Below, in pieces: positions 17,398 to 27,273 of a DNA stretch of 64,000 nt. The notes beneath the pieces were generated by a model. It searched no databases. It saw only the letters and a program-made list of their open reading frames with translations, and was not told the origin of the DNA. Origin of the DNA: Afipia sp. P52-10 (lineage in GTDB: Bacteria > Pseudomonadota > Alphaproteobacteria > Rhizobiales > Xanthobacteraceae); contig NZ_AZSJ01000007.1 in the NCBI RefSeq assembly GCF_000516555.1, forward strand, positions 557,376-621,375, given 5' to 3'. The stretch's first letter is position 1; every line of letters begins with the position of its first letter. Position numbers and translations under genes: made by a program.

Positions 17398-18096
17398 CTA
17401 TTTCTTCAACGACGCCTCATAACGCGCGCGCGTCTCCGCGTTCATCGGGTAAAGTCCGGGCAGCGTCGCGCCGTTGGTCACCTCGTTGACGATCCAGGCC
17501 TCTTCTGCCTCCTGCGCCGGGCCCTCGTTCAGCACATGATCGAGCGACGCTTTCGGGATCAGCACCGCACCATCCTTGTCGGCGACGATCACGTCATCCG
17601 GGAATACGGCGACACCGCCGCAGCCGATCGGCTCGCCCCAGTTGACGAAGGTCAGGCCCGCCACCGACGGCGGCGCAGCGGTGCCCGCGCACCAAACCGG
17701 CAGGTTGGTGCCGAGCACGCCCTCGATGTCGCGCACCACGCCATCGGTCACCAGCGCGCTGACGCCACGCTTGACCATGCGGGCGCACAGGATATCGCCG
17801 AAGATTCCGGCGTCCTTGATGCCCATGGCATCGACCACGGCGATGCAGCCTTCCGGCATCGCCTCGATCGCCGTCCGGGTCGAGATCGGTGACGACCAGG
17901 AGGCTGGCGTCGCCAGGTCCTCGCGCGCCGGCACGAAACGTAGGGTGAAGGCCGGGCCGACCAACCGCGGCTGTCCCTGCCGGAGCGGCATCGCCTCACG
18001 CAGCCAGACGTTACGCAGGCCCTTCTTCAGCAGGACGGTGGTGATGGTTGCGGTCGAGACGCGCTGGAGGATCTCGATGACACTCTTGTCGAGCAT
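17398..18096 (-). CDS. RraA-like / HMG-CHA class II pyruvate aldolase
   Basis: A 232-residue protein of the RraA-like fold, starting MLDKSVIEILQRVSTATI at ATG 18096. The class II pyruvate aldolase signature, a GD pair followed about 20 residues on by RD-x-E, is visible as GDILCARMVKRG...DGVVRDIEG. Family members include 4-hydroxy-4-methyl-2-oxoglutarate/4-carboxy-4-hydroxy-2-oxoadipate aldolases with oxaloacetate decarboxylase activity, and RraA itself, which inhibits RNase E. Conserved catalytic residues favour the aldolase. It is divergent from the pxp operon, with 131 bases between starts. Confidence 0.85.
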   Translation of the reverse strand: MLDKSVIEILQRVSTATITTVLLKKGLRNVWLREAMPLRQGQPRLVGPAFTLRFVPAREDLATPASWSSPISTRTAIEAMPEGCIAVVDAMGIKDAGIFGDILCARMVKRGVSALVTDGVVRDIEGVLGTNLPVWCAGTAAPPSVAGLTFVNWGEPIGCGGVAVFPDDVIVADKDGAVLIPKASLDHVLNEGPAQEAEEAWIVNEVTNGATLPGLYPMNAETRARYEASLKK

Positions 18097-18227
18097 GGGG
18101 ACTCCGGAAGATATCAACAGTTGCCCTCTCCTTTGCGGGCTCCGTTCCGCTTCGTCAATGCGATCGATGGTATTAGTATTGCGGTGGCGTTCCTGCCACA
18201 TCCTGCAACTTGCAAGCGCCGCGGACC

Positions 18228-18953
18228 ATGGCCCCTACCTACCCCCGCATCCTGCCCTGCGGCGACGCAGCCCTCGTGGTCGAGTTCGGCAATCAGGTCG
18301 ACGAGGCGGTCAACGGGCGCGTCCTGAGCCTCGATCGGGCTGTGGCGGAAGCGGCGATCGCGGGGCTGGTCGAGACCGTGCCGACCTACCGCTCGCTGCT
18401 GGTGCATTACGACCCGCTGCAGCTCGGTTATGTGGAACTCGGCGACCTTCTGCTCGCGCTGGCCCAGCAGACCACGGCGCAGGTGGTGCCGCGCCGGCGC
18501 TGGCGCGTACCCGTTGTCTATGGCGGCGAATTCGGCATCGATCTCGAGGCCGTCGCCGCCCGCCATAGCGTCTCAGCCGACGAGATCGTACGCCGCCACA
18601 CCAATGGACATTACTATGTCGCCATGCTCGGCTTCATGCCAGGCTTCGCCTATCTCGCCGGTCTCGATCCGCAGCTCGCCACCCCGCGCCGCGACGACCC
18701 GCGCACTATGACCCCATCGGGCACGATCTCCATCGGCGGCGTGCAGGCAGGCATCCAATGCCTTGCCGGCCCAAGCGGCTGGCATCTGCTCGGCCGCACG
18801 CCGGTCCGCACCTATCATCCGCGCCGCGACCCGGTGTTTCTGGTCGAGCCCGGCGACGCAGTTACGTTCCACGCCATCGATGCGCGCGAATGGGACGCAC
18901 TCGATCGCGCCGCCGAAGCCGGTGAGCCGGTCGCGGAGCTGATCAGCCTATGA
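18228..18953 (+). CDS. pxpB: 5-oxoprolinase subunit PxpB (KipI family)
   Basis: A 241-residue subunit of the ATP-dependent bacterial 5-oxoprolinase, which opens 5-oxoproline (pyroglutamate) to glutamate. Typical residues are PCGDAALVVEFG at the N-terminus, HYYVAMLGFMPGFAYLAGLD in the middle and GPSGWHLLGRTPV near the end. I start at ATG 18228; a TTG at 18210 in frame is possible. The 3' end overlaps pxpC by four bases (ATGA). Confidence 0.93.
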   Translation: MAPTYPRILPCGDAALVVEFGNQVDEAVNGRVLSLDRAVAEAAIAGLVETVPTYRSLLVHYDPLQLGYVELGDLLLALAQQTTAQVVPRRRWRVPVVYGGEFGIDLEAVAARHSVSADEIVRRHTNGHYYVAMLGFMPGFAYLAGLDPQLATPRRDDPRTMTPSGTISIGGVQAGIQCLAGPSGWHLLGRTPVRTYHPRRDPVFLVEPGDAVTFHAIDAREWDALDRAAEAGEPVAELISL

Positions 18954-20047
18954 CTGTCCCGCCCGCGATCGCTCCGGCGAAGGCCAGACTCGTTGTGATC
19001 GCGACCGGGCCGTTGACGTCGGTGCAGGATGCCGGCCGCTTCGGCGCGCAGCGTTATGGCCTGACCACCAGCGGCGCGATGGATCAGATGGCCCTCGCCA
19101 TCGCCAACGCGCTGGTCGGCAATGCCATCACCACGGCTGCGATCGAGATCGGCCCGTTCGCTGCCACATTCGCAGTGCGCGGCGGCGCGGTGCGGGTCGC
19201 GGTGTCCGGTGCCACGCGCGCAATGCAATCCGGCGGACGACCGATTCCGCACAACCAAAGCATCACCCTCGCCGACGGCGAGCAACTGACGCTCGGTCCC
19301 GCACGGGAAGGCGTGTTCAGCGTCCTCGCCATCGAAGGCGGCATTGGCGGCGAGCCAGTGTTCGGCAGTTTCAGCGTCACCGCGCGCATCGGCATCGGCA
19401 GCCCGTATCCGCGCATGCTGCAAGCCGGCGACGACCTCAACGTCCACGAAGCCACGCCGCGAGACGAGCATCGTCTGGTTCTCGAACGCCCCGAACGCGT
19501 CAGCATCCGCATCGTCGCTGGGCCACAGGATGACGAGTTCAGTGACTCACTCCAGCCGCTCCTCGACGGCGAATGGCGCGTCGCGTCCGCCTCCGATCGC
19601 ATGGGCTACCGTCTCGAAGGGTCACGCATCGCCCACAGCCACGGCCACAACATCGTCTCCGACGGCACCGTGGATGGCAGCATCCAGGTTCCCGGCAATG
19701 GCCAGCCGATCGTGCTGATGCGCGATCGTGGCACCACCGGTGGCTATCCGAAGATCGCCACCGTAATCCGTCCGGACCTTGCACTGCTGGCACAGCGCCG
19801 TCCCGGCGAGACGGTCCGCTTCGCGGCGATCAGCATGGAGCAGGCGCATGCGGAAGCGCGGCGCTATGCCGCGATGCTGCGGTCGTTGCCAGCGCATGCG
19901 CAGTCGGTACGATCCGGTCCGAACCTCGCGGCCCTGCACGATGCCAACCTTGCAGGACATGCGGTGAGTGCCATCGATCCCGCGACGTGGCTGCCTTCGG
20001 ACAAACCGAACCCGGACAAGAACAATGGCGACGATCGACCTCAATAG
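18950..20047 (+). CDS. pxpC: 5-oxoprolinase subunit PxpC (KipA, biotin-dependent carboxylase-like)
   Basis: A 365-residue partner of PxpB in the 5-oxoprolinase complex. The family opening [20 protein letters not shown] and the [18 protein letters not shown] segment are present, as is [20 protein letters not shown] (substrate-loop region). The family is often misnamed urea amidolyase or allophanate hydrolase; the flanking pxpB and pxpA settle the function. It overlaps pxpB by four bases and pxpA by 23. Confidence 0.93.
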   Translation: MTVPPAIAPAKARLVVIATGPLTSVQDAGRFGAQRYGLTTSGAMDQMALAIANALVGNAITTAAIEIGPFAATFAVRGGAVRVAVSGATRAMQSGGRPIPHNQSITLADGEQLTLGPAREGVFSVLAIEGGIGGEPVFGSFSVTARIGIGSPYPRMLQAGDDLNVHEATPRDEHRLVLERPERVSIRIVAGPQDDEFSDSLQPLLDGEWRVASASDRMGYRLEGSRIAHSHGHNIVSDGTVDGSIQVPGNGQPIVLMRDRGTTGGYPKIATVIRPDLALLAQRRPGETVRFAAISMEQAHAEARRYAAMLRSLPAHAQSVRSGPNLAALHDANLAGHAVSAIDPATWLPSDKPNPDKNNGDDRPQ

Positions 20048-20801
20048 CGATCTCGGCGAAGGCTTCGGCGCTTGGCCGATGGGCGACGATGCGGCGATGC
20101 TGGATATCGTCACCAGCGCCAACGTCGCCTGCGGCTTTCATGCCGGCGACAGCGACATCATGCTGAAGACGGCGCAGCTCGCCAAGGCCAAGGGCGTCGG
20201 CATCGGCGCCCACCCCTCCTACCGCGACCTGCATGGTTTCGGCCGCAGACCGGTGCCCGGCCTCACAGCATCCGAGATCGAAACCATGGTCGCCTACCAG
20301 ATCGGTGCGCTGCAGGCAGTCGCGGCGCTGGCGGGGATGCGCGTGACCCATGTGAAGGCGCATGGCGCCCTCTCCAACGTCGCCTGCGCGGATCCTGCGA
20401 CCGCACGTGCGATCGCGACGGCGATCAAGGCGGTGGACCGCGAGCTGATCTGGGTGGTGCTGCCGCTATCGGAGATCGAACGTGCCGGTGAAGCGGCCAA
20501 TCTCAGGCTCGCCCGCGAGGTGTTTGCCGACCGCACCTATGAGGATGACGCCTCATTGATGAACCGCAGCAAACCGGGCGCGGTACTGCACGATCCGTCC
20601 GTGATCGGCGAACGGGTCCTGCGCATGGTGCGCGATCAGGCCGTGGTCAGCACGTCGGGCAAGGTCATCAAGATGCCGATCGATACTATCTGCGTCCACG
20701 GCGACACGCCAAGCGCCGTCTTGATCGCGCGCGCAGTGCGCGCCACGCTCGAACAGAACGGTTTCCTGCTGAAGCCGTTCCACGAGACGCTCAGGCCATA
20801 A
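20025..20801 (+). CDS. pxpA: 5-oxoprolinase subunit PxpA (LamB/YcsF family)
   Basis: A 258-residue TIM-barrel-like subunit of 5-oxoprolinase. [32 protein letters not shown] and [17 protein letters not shown] are the family signatures. The start is ATG 20025, inside the end of pxpC; an in-frame upstream start at 19968 is unlikely. Its last 11 bases overlap the 3' end of nasA on the other strand, a tail-to-tail overlap of two metabolic operons. Confidence 0.94.
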   Translation: MATIDLNSDLGEGFGAWPMGDDAAMLDIVTSANVACGFHAGDSDIMLKTAQLAKAKGVGIGAHPSYRDLHGFGRRPVPGLTASEIETMVAYQIGALQAVAALAGMRVTHVKAHGALSNVACADPATARAIATAIKAVDRELIWVVLPLSEIERAGEAANLRLAREVFADRTYEDDASLMNRSKPGAVLHDPSVIGERVLRMVRDQAVVSTSGKVIKMPIDTICVHGDTPSAVLIARAVRATLEQNGFLLKPFHETLRP

Positions 20802-23517
20802 GCGGCTCCGGCGTCATCTCCGCTGGCGCCGGCGCGGTCTGCGCCAGCAGGCGCTTCAGCTCTGGAAGGCACGAACCGCAATTGGTGCCCGCCCGCAGCG
20901 ACGCGCCGAGTGCCGCCGTCGAACAGGCGCCGCCCTTGATCGCGTCGGTGATGGTATTCCGGCCAATACCGAAGCAGGCACAAACGATCGGCCCGCATGA
21001 GGCCAGCCCGTCACTGCTGCGACCCGACAGCAGCAGACGCCGCTGCTCCGTTGAAACGGCTCCGGCTGCGAACGCCACCTTTACCGCCTCCCAGTCCACC
21101 ATTTCGCCTACGCGGCCGATGAACAGGCACAGACCGATGTGCCCGCCCGCAAACGACGCAGCGCGATACGAGCCGTTGGCGGCATCGGCATAGACGGCGA
21201 CGTCGCTACCCAGCGCGTGGCGTTCGAACCAGCCGCGCCAGACCTCGCAATCAAGATCGTGCGCAAGCAGATAGCCATGCCCGCCGGTCACCGCCACATG
21301 GCTCCACCACACACCCTCCGGCATCGCCAGAGGTCTGCGCGCGAGCACGAAGCCACGCTGAGCATAAACCTTTGGCCGGATCGCCGCGGGTGTTGCCTTC
21401 GCCTCCGGTTGGCCAGATACCGGATCGACGTGCGCCGCGACGAGCGCACCGACCCGCGCGAGCGATGCCTGCGCGTCGTTCCAATGAATCGGTGCGAACA
21501 GCATGCCGCGCTGCTGCCGATCGGTGATCTGGACCTTCAGCGTGCAGGCGCCGAATTCGGTCGTAACCTCGGCGAAACTCCCATGCACCAGACTGGCCTC
21601 AGCGGCATCCTCCGGATGCACCTCGACGAACGGCTCCGGCAGATGCTGGCCGAGCCGCGGGCTGGTGCCGGTCCGCGTCATCGTATGCCACTGGTCACGG
21701 ATGCGACCGGTGTTGAGCCGCAGCGGCCGGCTCGCCGATGTCTGCGTCTGCAGTCGCGGCACCTCCGGCGCAACGAACTGGGCGCGACCGTCATCAGTGT
21801 GGAAACCGCCCGCGGCGAACAGCCGCTTCTGCTGCGTATCGCCATCGCGCGTTATCGGCCATGCGACCGGCGCCAGCGTATCGAACGCAGCATCCGAGAG
21901 GTTCGCCAGCCCGCCGATGTTGAAGCTGCGCCTGCCCTCGTTCTCGAATTCCGACAGCGCCGCATGCTCACGGAAAATCCCGGCGGCGGACGTAAAGGCG
22001 AACGCCTCGGCAAAACCGAGGCGCTTGGCGATCTCGCTGACGATCCACCAGTCGGGCTTGGTCTCGCCGGGCGCCGCCAGGAATGCGCGCTGGCGCGAGA
22101 TACGCCGCTCGGAATTCGTGACTGTGCCAGACTTTTCGCCCCAGGCGTGCGCTGGAAACAGCACATGCGCGCCAGAATTCACGGTGTCGTTCGACAACAC
22201 GTTCTCCGAGGCGACGAACAGTTCGAGCTTGGCGAGCGCGGCACGGGCGGCGTCCGCATTCGGCAGCGACACCGCCGGGTTGGTGCCCATCACCCACAGT
22301 GCCTTGATCTCGCCACGGCCGATCGCCTCGAACATCTGCACCGCCTTCAATCCCTCCCGCGGCGCGACATGCGGAGATTTCCAGAACCGGCGCACGCGAT
22401 CGATATCGTCCTGGCTGAACCCCATATGCGCTGCAAGCTGGTTGGCGAGCCCGCCGACCTCGCGCCCGCCCATCGCGTTCGGCTGACCGGTCAACGAGAA
22501 CGGCCCCGCACCAATCTTGCCGATGCGTCCGGTCGCCAGGTGGCAATTGATGATGGCGTTGACCTTGTCGGTGCCCTGCGCCGACTGGTTCACTCCTTGT
22601 GAATAGGCGGTGACGACGCGCGGCGTCGTTCGCACGAGGTTGAAGAACGCGGTCACGTCCTGCTCGCTGAGGCCGGTGGCAAGCGCCGTCGCTGCGGTGC
22701 TGCCCGCGATCGTCCGCGCCTGTGCCAGCGCCGCATCGAAGCCGTGGGTAAAGCGCGCGATGTAGTCACGATCGAGCGCATCGTTGTCAGCGAGATGAAC
22801 CAGAAGGCCGCAGAACAAGGCCGTATCGCTGCCGGGCTTCAGCCCGAGGAACAGGTCAGCGTCTTCACTGGTGGAGGTCTGGCGCGGATCAATCACGACA
22901 ATGCGCGCGCCACGCTCCTGCTTGTTCTTCAGCATGCGCTGGAACAGCACGGGATGGCACCAGGCGGCATTGGAACCGACCAGCACGATCAGGTCTGCCT
23001 GATCGTGGTCTTCATAGCAGCCCGGCACGGTATCGGAGCCGAATGCGCGGCGATGGCCCGCGACCGACGACGCCATGCACAGCCGCGAGTTGGTGTCCAC
23101 ATTCGCCGAGCCGATGAAGCCCTTCATCAGCTTGTTGGCGACGTAGTAGTCCTCGGTCAGCAACTGTCCTGAGAGATAAAATGCAACTGCGTCGCGACCG
23201 TGCTTGGCGATGATGTGCTGCAGGCGGTTGGCGACGTGATCGAGCGCGTCGGTCCAGGCAACCCGTTCGAGCTTGCCCTTGGCGCAGCGGATCATCGGAT
23301 GCAGCAGCCTGCCATCGAGGCCGAGCGTCTCGCCGAGCGCAGAGCCCTTCGAGCACAGCCGTCCGAAATTGGCGGGATGATCCGGATCGCCAGCGATGGC
23401 AGCGCCGCCGTTGCCATCCGGTGTCGCGATTACGCCGCAGCCGACGCCGCAATAGGGACAGGTGGTCCGGATGGAACTGGAAACGGTAGATTCAGGAGCA
23501 GATGCGGCGATCGTCAT
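20791..23517 (-). CDS. nasA: Assimilatory nitrate reductase, catalytic subunit
   Basis: A 908-residue molybdopterin oxidoreductase that reduces nitrate to nitrite in the cytoplasm. The N-terminal [4Fe-4S] cysteines are in [10 protein letters not shown] (C20, C23, C27), with the fourth in [10 protein letters not shown]. The C-terminus carries a BFD-like [2Fe-2S] domain ([10 protein letters not shown] and [14 protein letters not shown]), typical of NasA/NasC reductases that take electrons from a flavoprotein. I prefer ATG 23517, with GGAG nine bases upstream, over ATG 23526, where GGAG abuts the codon. It is the last gene of the leftward nas operon. Confidence 0.95.
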   Translation of the reverse strand: MTIAASAPESTVSSSIRTTCPYCGVGCGVIATPDGNGGAAIAGDPDHPANFGRLCSKGSALGETLGLDGRLLHPMIRCAKGKLERVAWTDALDHVANRLQHIIAKHGRDAVAFYLSGQLLTEDYYVANKLMKGFIGSANVDTNSRLCMASSVAGHRRAFGSDTVPGCYEDHDQADLIVLVGSNAAWCHPVLFQRMLKNKQERGARIVVIDPRQTSTSEDADLFLGLKPGSDTALFCGLLVHLADNDALDRDYIARFTHGFDAALAQARTIAGSTAATALATGLSEQDVTAFFNLVRTTPRVVTAYSQGVNQSAQGTDKVNAIINCHLATGRIGKIGAGPFSLTGQPNAMGGREVGGLANQLAAHMGFSQDDIDRVRRFWKSPHVAPREGLKAVQMFEAIGRGEIKALWVMGTNPAVSLPNADAARAALAKLELFVASENVLSNDTVNSGAHVLFPAHAWGEKSGTVTNSERRISRQRAFLAAPGETKPDWWIVSEIAKRLGFAEAFAFTSAAGIFREHAALSEFENEGRRSFNIGGLANLSDAAFDTLAPVAWPITRDGDTQQKRLFAAGGFHTDDGRAQFVAPEVPRLQTQTSASRPLRLNTGRIRDQWHTMTRTGTSPRLGQHLPEPFVEVHPEDAAEASLVHGSFAEVTTEFGACTLKVQITDRQQRGMLFAPIHWNDAQASLARVGALVAAHVDPVSGQPEAKATPAAIRPKVYAQRGFVLARRPLAMPEGVWWSHVAVTGGHGYLLAHDLDCEVWRGWFERHALGSDVAVYADAANGSYRAASFAGGHIGLCLFIGRVGEMVDWEAVKVAFAAGAVSTEQRRLLLSGRSSDGLASCGPIVCACFGIGRNTITDAIKGGACSTAALGASLRAGTNCGSCLPELKRLLAQTAPAPAEMTPEPLMA

Positions 23518-23554
23518 GCGGAGCATCTCCGCACGGCGGCGCAGGACGCGGCAC

Positions 23555-23695
23555 TCAGAAGATGCGGTGCGGCAGCGTAACGATCAGGATCAAGGCCATG
23601 AAGGACAGTGACGAGTAGGCCGTCAGCGTCTGCCAACGCTCGATACGCTTCTGCAGGGCCTCCAGACGCGCGCGGCACAGCGAAAGGGCGGACAT
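23555..23695 (-). CDS. Small membrane protein in the nas operon, 46 aa
   Basis: A short leftward frame between the flavoprotein and nasA. It starts MSALSLCRARLEALQKRIER and ends ALILIVTLPHRIF. A GGAAGA Shine-Dalgarno lies seven bases before the ATG. The first half is a basic amphipathic helix, and the second a single membrane span (SLSFMALILIVTLP). Its stop is 37 bases before the nasA start, so it should be co-transcribed. No family is recognised. It may be a membrane tether or accessory peptide for the nitrate reductase, but this is speculation. Confidence 0.65.
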   Translation of the reverse strand: MSALSLCRARLEALQKRIERWQTLTAYSSLSFMALILIVTLPHRIF

Positions 23696-23919
23696 CGATT
23701 GATCTTCCGAAGCAATGGACATGCCGCCAATAGAAGCGCTCCCCGCTGGAACCGCAATATGCCGGAGAAAAAGACAAAATCCTTGCCTTCCGGACCGGCG
23801 CCAGAGAGGAAAATCTCACGGCAGCCGCGCCGGTCGCAAGGTTCATTCGCTGCCGGACCTTGGCCTTCATGCTTGCGCCTGCCGTCGCCCCTACCCCTGT
23901 CCTCATTGCCATCAGCGCC

Positions 23920-25518
23920 TCAATAAACATCCTGCTGGTAACGGCCCTTCTTCTTCAGGTCGGCGACGAAGCTGATCGCCTCGTCGGTGGATCGCGCGCC
24001 GAACTGAGCAGCGATGTCCACCAGCGCACGCTCGACGTCCTTGGCCATGCGCTTAGCATCGCCGCAAACATAGATGTGCGCGCCGTCGGCGAGCCACGCC
24101 CACAGATCGCGGCCGACCTCGCGCATGCGGTCCTGCACATAGAACTTCTGTGCGCCGTCGCGCGACCATGCAAGCGAGAGCCGCGTCAACAAACCGGACG
24201 CTTTCATCGCGTTGAGTTCGTCCGCATAAAAGAAGTCGTAGTCGCTGCGCTGATGGCCGAAGAACAGCCAGTTACGCCCCGGCGCCTTGGTCGCCTGGCG
24301 GTCATGCAGGAAAGCGCGGAACGGTGCGATGCCGGTGCCCGGACCGATCATGATGATCGGCGTGTTGCCGTCCTGCGGCAGACCGAAGCCGTGCGCCTTC
24401 TGCACATAGACCTTGAGTTTGTCGCCGGGCTTGATGCGATCGGCGAAAAACGTCGACGCGACACCGAGGCGCTTGCGGTCTTTGATCATGTAGCGCACCG
24501 CATCCACCGACAGCGAGACCTTGCCCGGCGTCGCATTGCAGGACGATGAGATCGAGTAGAGCCGCGGCTGCAACGGCTCGAGCGCCTCGACGAACGCCTC
24601 CGGGTCCGGTTTGACGCCGAATTTCTGCACCGCTGCCAGCACGTCGAGGGTCGCGGCGTCGGCATCCGGGTCTTCGCCCGAGGCCAGTGCCTTCGCCTTC
24701 TGCCGCCGTTCACCGCCGGTGATGTAAGAGATCAGTTGAAACAGCGAGTCCGGCGCCGGCGCTAACGACACCTGGTCGGTCAGCACCTGCCGCAGCGTCC
24801 GTCCGCCAATTGCGAAATCGGGGGCTGCGCCGATCGCCGCCATCACGCTTTCGACCAGCCTTGGCTCGTTCAGCGGAAACACGCCGAAAGAATCTCCGAC
24901 CACATAATCGAGCTCCGCCTCCGAAAGATCGAGCTCGAGATGCCAGGTGTCCTTCTCGGAGCCCTCCTTGTTCAATCGCCGACGCGAGAGGAACGTGGCC
25001 TCGGCCGGATTGTCACGCGAGCGACCGGGCGCGCCCGCCGGCGCAGCCGATGCTGGGGCCACGGGGGTTTTCGTCGGCGGCGCCTTATCCAACTCCTCGG
25101 ACAGCGTCTTCAGCATGCGGGCGGTGTCCTTGCCACCCGGCACGCACAGGTTCAGCCGCGCCTCCGCCTTGCTGGCGATCGCCTCGGAATAGTCGTGGCA
25201 GTTGTAACCGCACTGGCCACAGTCCTGCTGCGCCATCGCCGCCATCATCCGCCGCCGCAACGGCCGCCCTTCCGCAAGCGCCATGCGCTCGGCGATCGGC
25301 ATGGTCTGGTCATGCCACGGCGCCTCGCCGTCGTCGCCATCGCCCGCAACGCCCTGCATGACCGCCGCGCCCTGATCGGCCGACAGCGGCGTGACGCTCG
25401 CACCGTCCAGCGAGACGATCCCGGCGAAGAAGCCGTTTAGCCAGGCGCGCTGCTCCGCGGAGAACGGCGCGCTTTCGGGAATAAGATCGAGCTTTGGCGG
25501 CGGGGTTAGCTGGTTCAT
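23920..25518 (-). CDS. CysJ-like flavoprotein with N-terminal Fe-S domain
   Basis: A 532-residue NADPH-dependent electron-transfer protein, usually annotated as sulfite reductase alpha subunit. It lacks the flavodoxin FMN domain of CysJ. Instead residues about 95-130 form a [4Fe-4S] domain, DCGQCGYNCHDY (C100, C103, C107) with C125 in LCVPGGK. The rest is a CPR-type reductase: FAD motif RLYSISSS, NADP motif IGPGTGIAPFRAFL, and C-terminal YVCGDAKRMAKDVE. Its ATG overlaps the nirA stop (ATGA), and nasA follows downstream. The likely role is to pass NADPH electrons to nitrite and/or nitrate reductase (inference from context). Confidence 0.88.
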   Translation of the reverse strand: MNQLTPPPKLDLIPESAPFSAEQRAWLNGFFAGIVSLDGASVTPLSADQGAAVMQGVAGDGDDGEAPWHDQTMPIAERMALAEGRPLRRRMMAAMAQQDCGQCGYNCHDYSEAIASKAEARLNLCVPGGKDTARMLKTLSEELDKAPPTKTPVAPASAAPAGAPGRSRDNPAEATFLSRRRLNKEGSEKDTWHLELDLSEAELDYVVGDSFGVFPLNEPRLVESVMAAIGAAPDFAIGGRTLRQVLTDQVSLAPAPDSLFQLISYITGGERRQKAKALASGEDPDADAATLDVLAAVQKFGVKPDPEAFVEALEPLQPRLYSISSSCNATPGKVSLSVDAVRYMIKDRKRLGVASTFFADRIKPGDKLKVYVQKAHGFGLPQDGNTPIIMIGPGTGIAPFRAFLHDRQATKAPGRNWLFFGHQRSDYDFFYADELNAMKASGLLTRLSLAWSRDGAQKFYVQDRMREVGRDLWAWLADGAHIYVCGDAKRMAKDVERALVDIAAQFGARSTDEAISFVADLKKKGRYQQDVY

Positions 25519-27272
25519 TCGGCGGCCTCAAGCTTGGCGATGTCGCGGAACACGTTCGTATCCGTGCGTCTGGCGAACTCCGCAAACGATTCCGTCGTCG
25601 ATATCCGCTGCCGCAGATAGACGGTGAGGATGTGCGCGACCGTGCGTGGCGCGTCGTCCGCCTTCACGTTCTGGAACAGTTCGCGTGCAATGGCCGCCTC
25701 CGGACCATAGCCGCCGCCGACCAGGATGTTGTAGCCGTCAACCGTGTCGCCCTCGTCATTGACCGGCACGCGTGCGCCGATCAGGCCGATGTCGCCGATG
25801 TAGTGCTGCGCGCACGAGTGATGGCAACCAGTCAGGTGGATGTTGACCGGCGTATCGAGCGCGACATGCTGCTCACACCACGCAGCAATCGCATCGGCGT
25901 CCTCCTTGGTATGGGCGGCAGCGAAGCGGCAGCCGGTCGCGCCGGTGCAGGCGACGAGGCCTGCGCGCAACGGCGACACCGATGTCGAAAGCTCCAACGC
26001 CTCGATCGCCGCCAGAGCTGCGGTGACGTTCGCGTCGCTGATGCCGGAGATCAGCAGATTCTGCCAGACCGTCAGGCGGATATCGCCATCGCCCAGGGTG
26101 TGGGCGATCTCGGCGAGGCCGCGGATCTGGGCGGGCGATAGCCGGCCGAGATTCAGTGCTATGCCGATCCAGTTCAGCCCGGCCTGCTTCTGCGGATGCA
26201 CGCCGATATGCGCGAGCTTGTCGAAGATCGCACGCGGCTCGATCGCCTCAGCGGCAACGCGGACCAGCGCCGTTCCCAGTTTCTCCTCGACAGCTTTAAG
26301 GAACTTGTCGAAGCCCCACGCGTCGAGCACGTATTTCAACCGCGCCTTGTTGCGGTTGGTGCGGTCGCCATGCTCGATGAACACCCGCACGATCGCATCG
26401 GCGACGCGCGTCGCCTCTTCGGGCTTGAGGATGACGCCAGTGTCGCGGGCGAAGTCGCGATGTCCGGTGATGCCGCCGAGCGCGAGCCGGTAGTAGACGC
26501 CGGCCTCCACCCCATGCCCGTCGCGGACGCGCACCGCCTGGAAGGCAATGTCGTTAGTGTCTTCCAGCACCGCGATCCGCCCGGCCCCGTCATAGGCGAC
26601 GTTGAACTTGCGCGGCAGGCCGAACAGCGAGCGGTCATTGAGGATGTGGAAGTGCCATTCGCGCGCATGCGGTCGAGTATCGAGCAGCTCCTGCGGATCG
26701 ATGCCCGCGGTCGGCGTGCCGGTGACGTTACGGATGTTGTCGGCGCCGGAGCCGCGCGACCACAGGCCGAGGTCCTGGATCGCCTCGATCACGTTGGTCG
26801 CGTTCTTCGGCTCTATCTCGCGCAGTTGCAGATTGGCGCGAGTCGTCACATGCGCGTAAGGCCCGCAGAACTGTTCGGCGATGTCCGCTATCCCTGCGAA
26901 CTGCCAGTGCTTCAACATGCCGTTCGGAATCCGCAACCGGCACATGTAGGAATTCTGCGCGGGCGCCACATAGAACAGCCCGTGATAACGCCAGCGGAAA
27001 TTGTCCGCAGGCTTCGGCGGCTGATTGTCGCGCGCCTGCTGCACCAGACGCGGATAGGCATCGAACGGGTGTTCGTCGCGCTTGAACTTCTCCTGTTCGG
27101 CGAGCTTGCCGCCGGCCGCCACCACCTTGTCCTGCGCCTTAAGGTGGATCGCGTCGGGACCGACCGGCTCGGAACGTCCAAGCACATTCCCGCGTGCGAC
27201 GCGCGATGCGCTGAGGCCCGAGACGAATCCTTCCAGATAGCGCTTCTGGTCTGGCGTGAAGTCTCCGGACAT
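25515..27272 (-). CDS. nirA: Ferredoxin-type nitrite reductase
   Basis: A 585-residue siroheme/[4Fe-4S] enzyme that reduces nitrite to ammonium with six electrons. The cluster cysteines follow the C-x5-C...C-x3-C pattern: CTGATGC (C442, C448) and GCHHSC (C483, C487), inside the conserved HSCAQHYIGDIGLIG. The start is ATG 27272 (MSGDFTPDQKRYLEGF), one base after the upstream stop; a frame to 27302 adds non-homologous residues. Sulfite reductase is the alternative, but the nitrate locus makes nitrite reductase far more likely. Confidence 0.93.
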   Translation of the reverse strand: MSGDFTPDQKRYLEGFVSGLSASRVARGNVLGRSEPVGPDAIHLKAQDKVVAAGGKLAEQEKFKRDEHPFDAYPRLVQQARDNQPPKPADNFRWRYHGLFYVAPAQNSYMCRLRIPNGMLKHWQFAGIADIAEQFCGPYAHVTTRANLQLREIEPKNATNVIEAIQDLGLWSRGSGADNIRNVTGTPTAGIDPQELLDTRPHAREWHFHILNDRSLFGLPRKFNVAYDGAGRIAVLEDTNDIAFQAVRVRDGHGVEAGVYYRLALGGITGHRDFARDTGVILKPEEATRVADAIVRVFIEHGDRTNRNKARLKYVLDAWGFDKFLKAVEEKLGTALVRVAAEAIEPRAIFDKLAHIGVHPQKQAGLNWIGIALNLGRLSPAQIRGLAEIAHTLGDGDIRLTVWQNLLISGISDANVTAALAAIEALELSTSVSPLRAGLVACTGATGCRFAAAHTKEDADAIAAWCEQHVALDTPVNIHLTGCHHSCAQHYIGDIGLIGARVPVNDEGDTVDGYNILVGGGYGPEAAIARELFQNVKADDAPRTVAHILTVYLRQRISTTESFAEFARRTDTNVFRDIAKLEAAE

Positions 27273-27273
27273 G

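Noticed and set aside
23514-23930. A 138-codon leftward frame upstream of nasA
   Set aside because: It overlaps the better supported 46-codon membrane protein frame and has no coherent sequence or Shine-Dalgarno.
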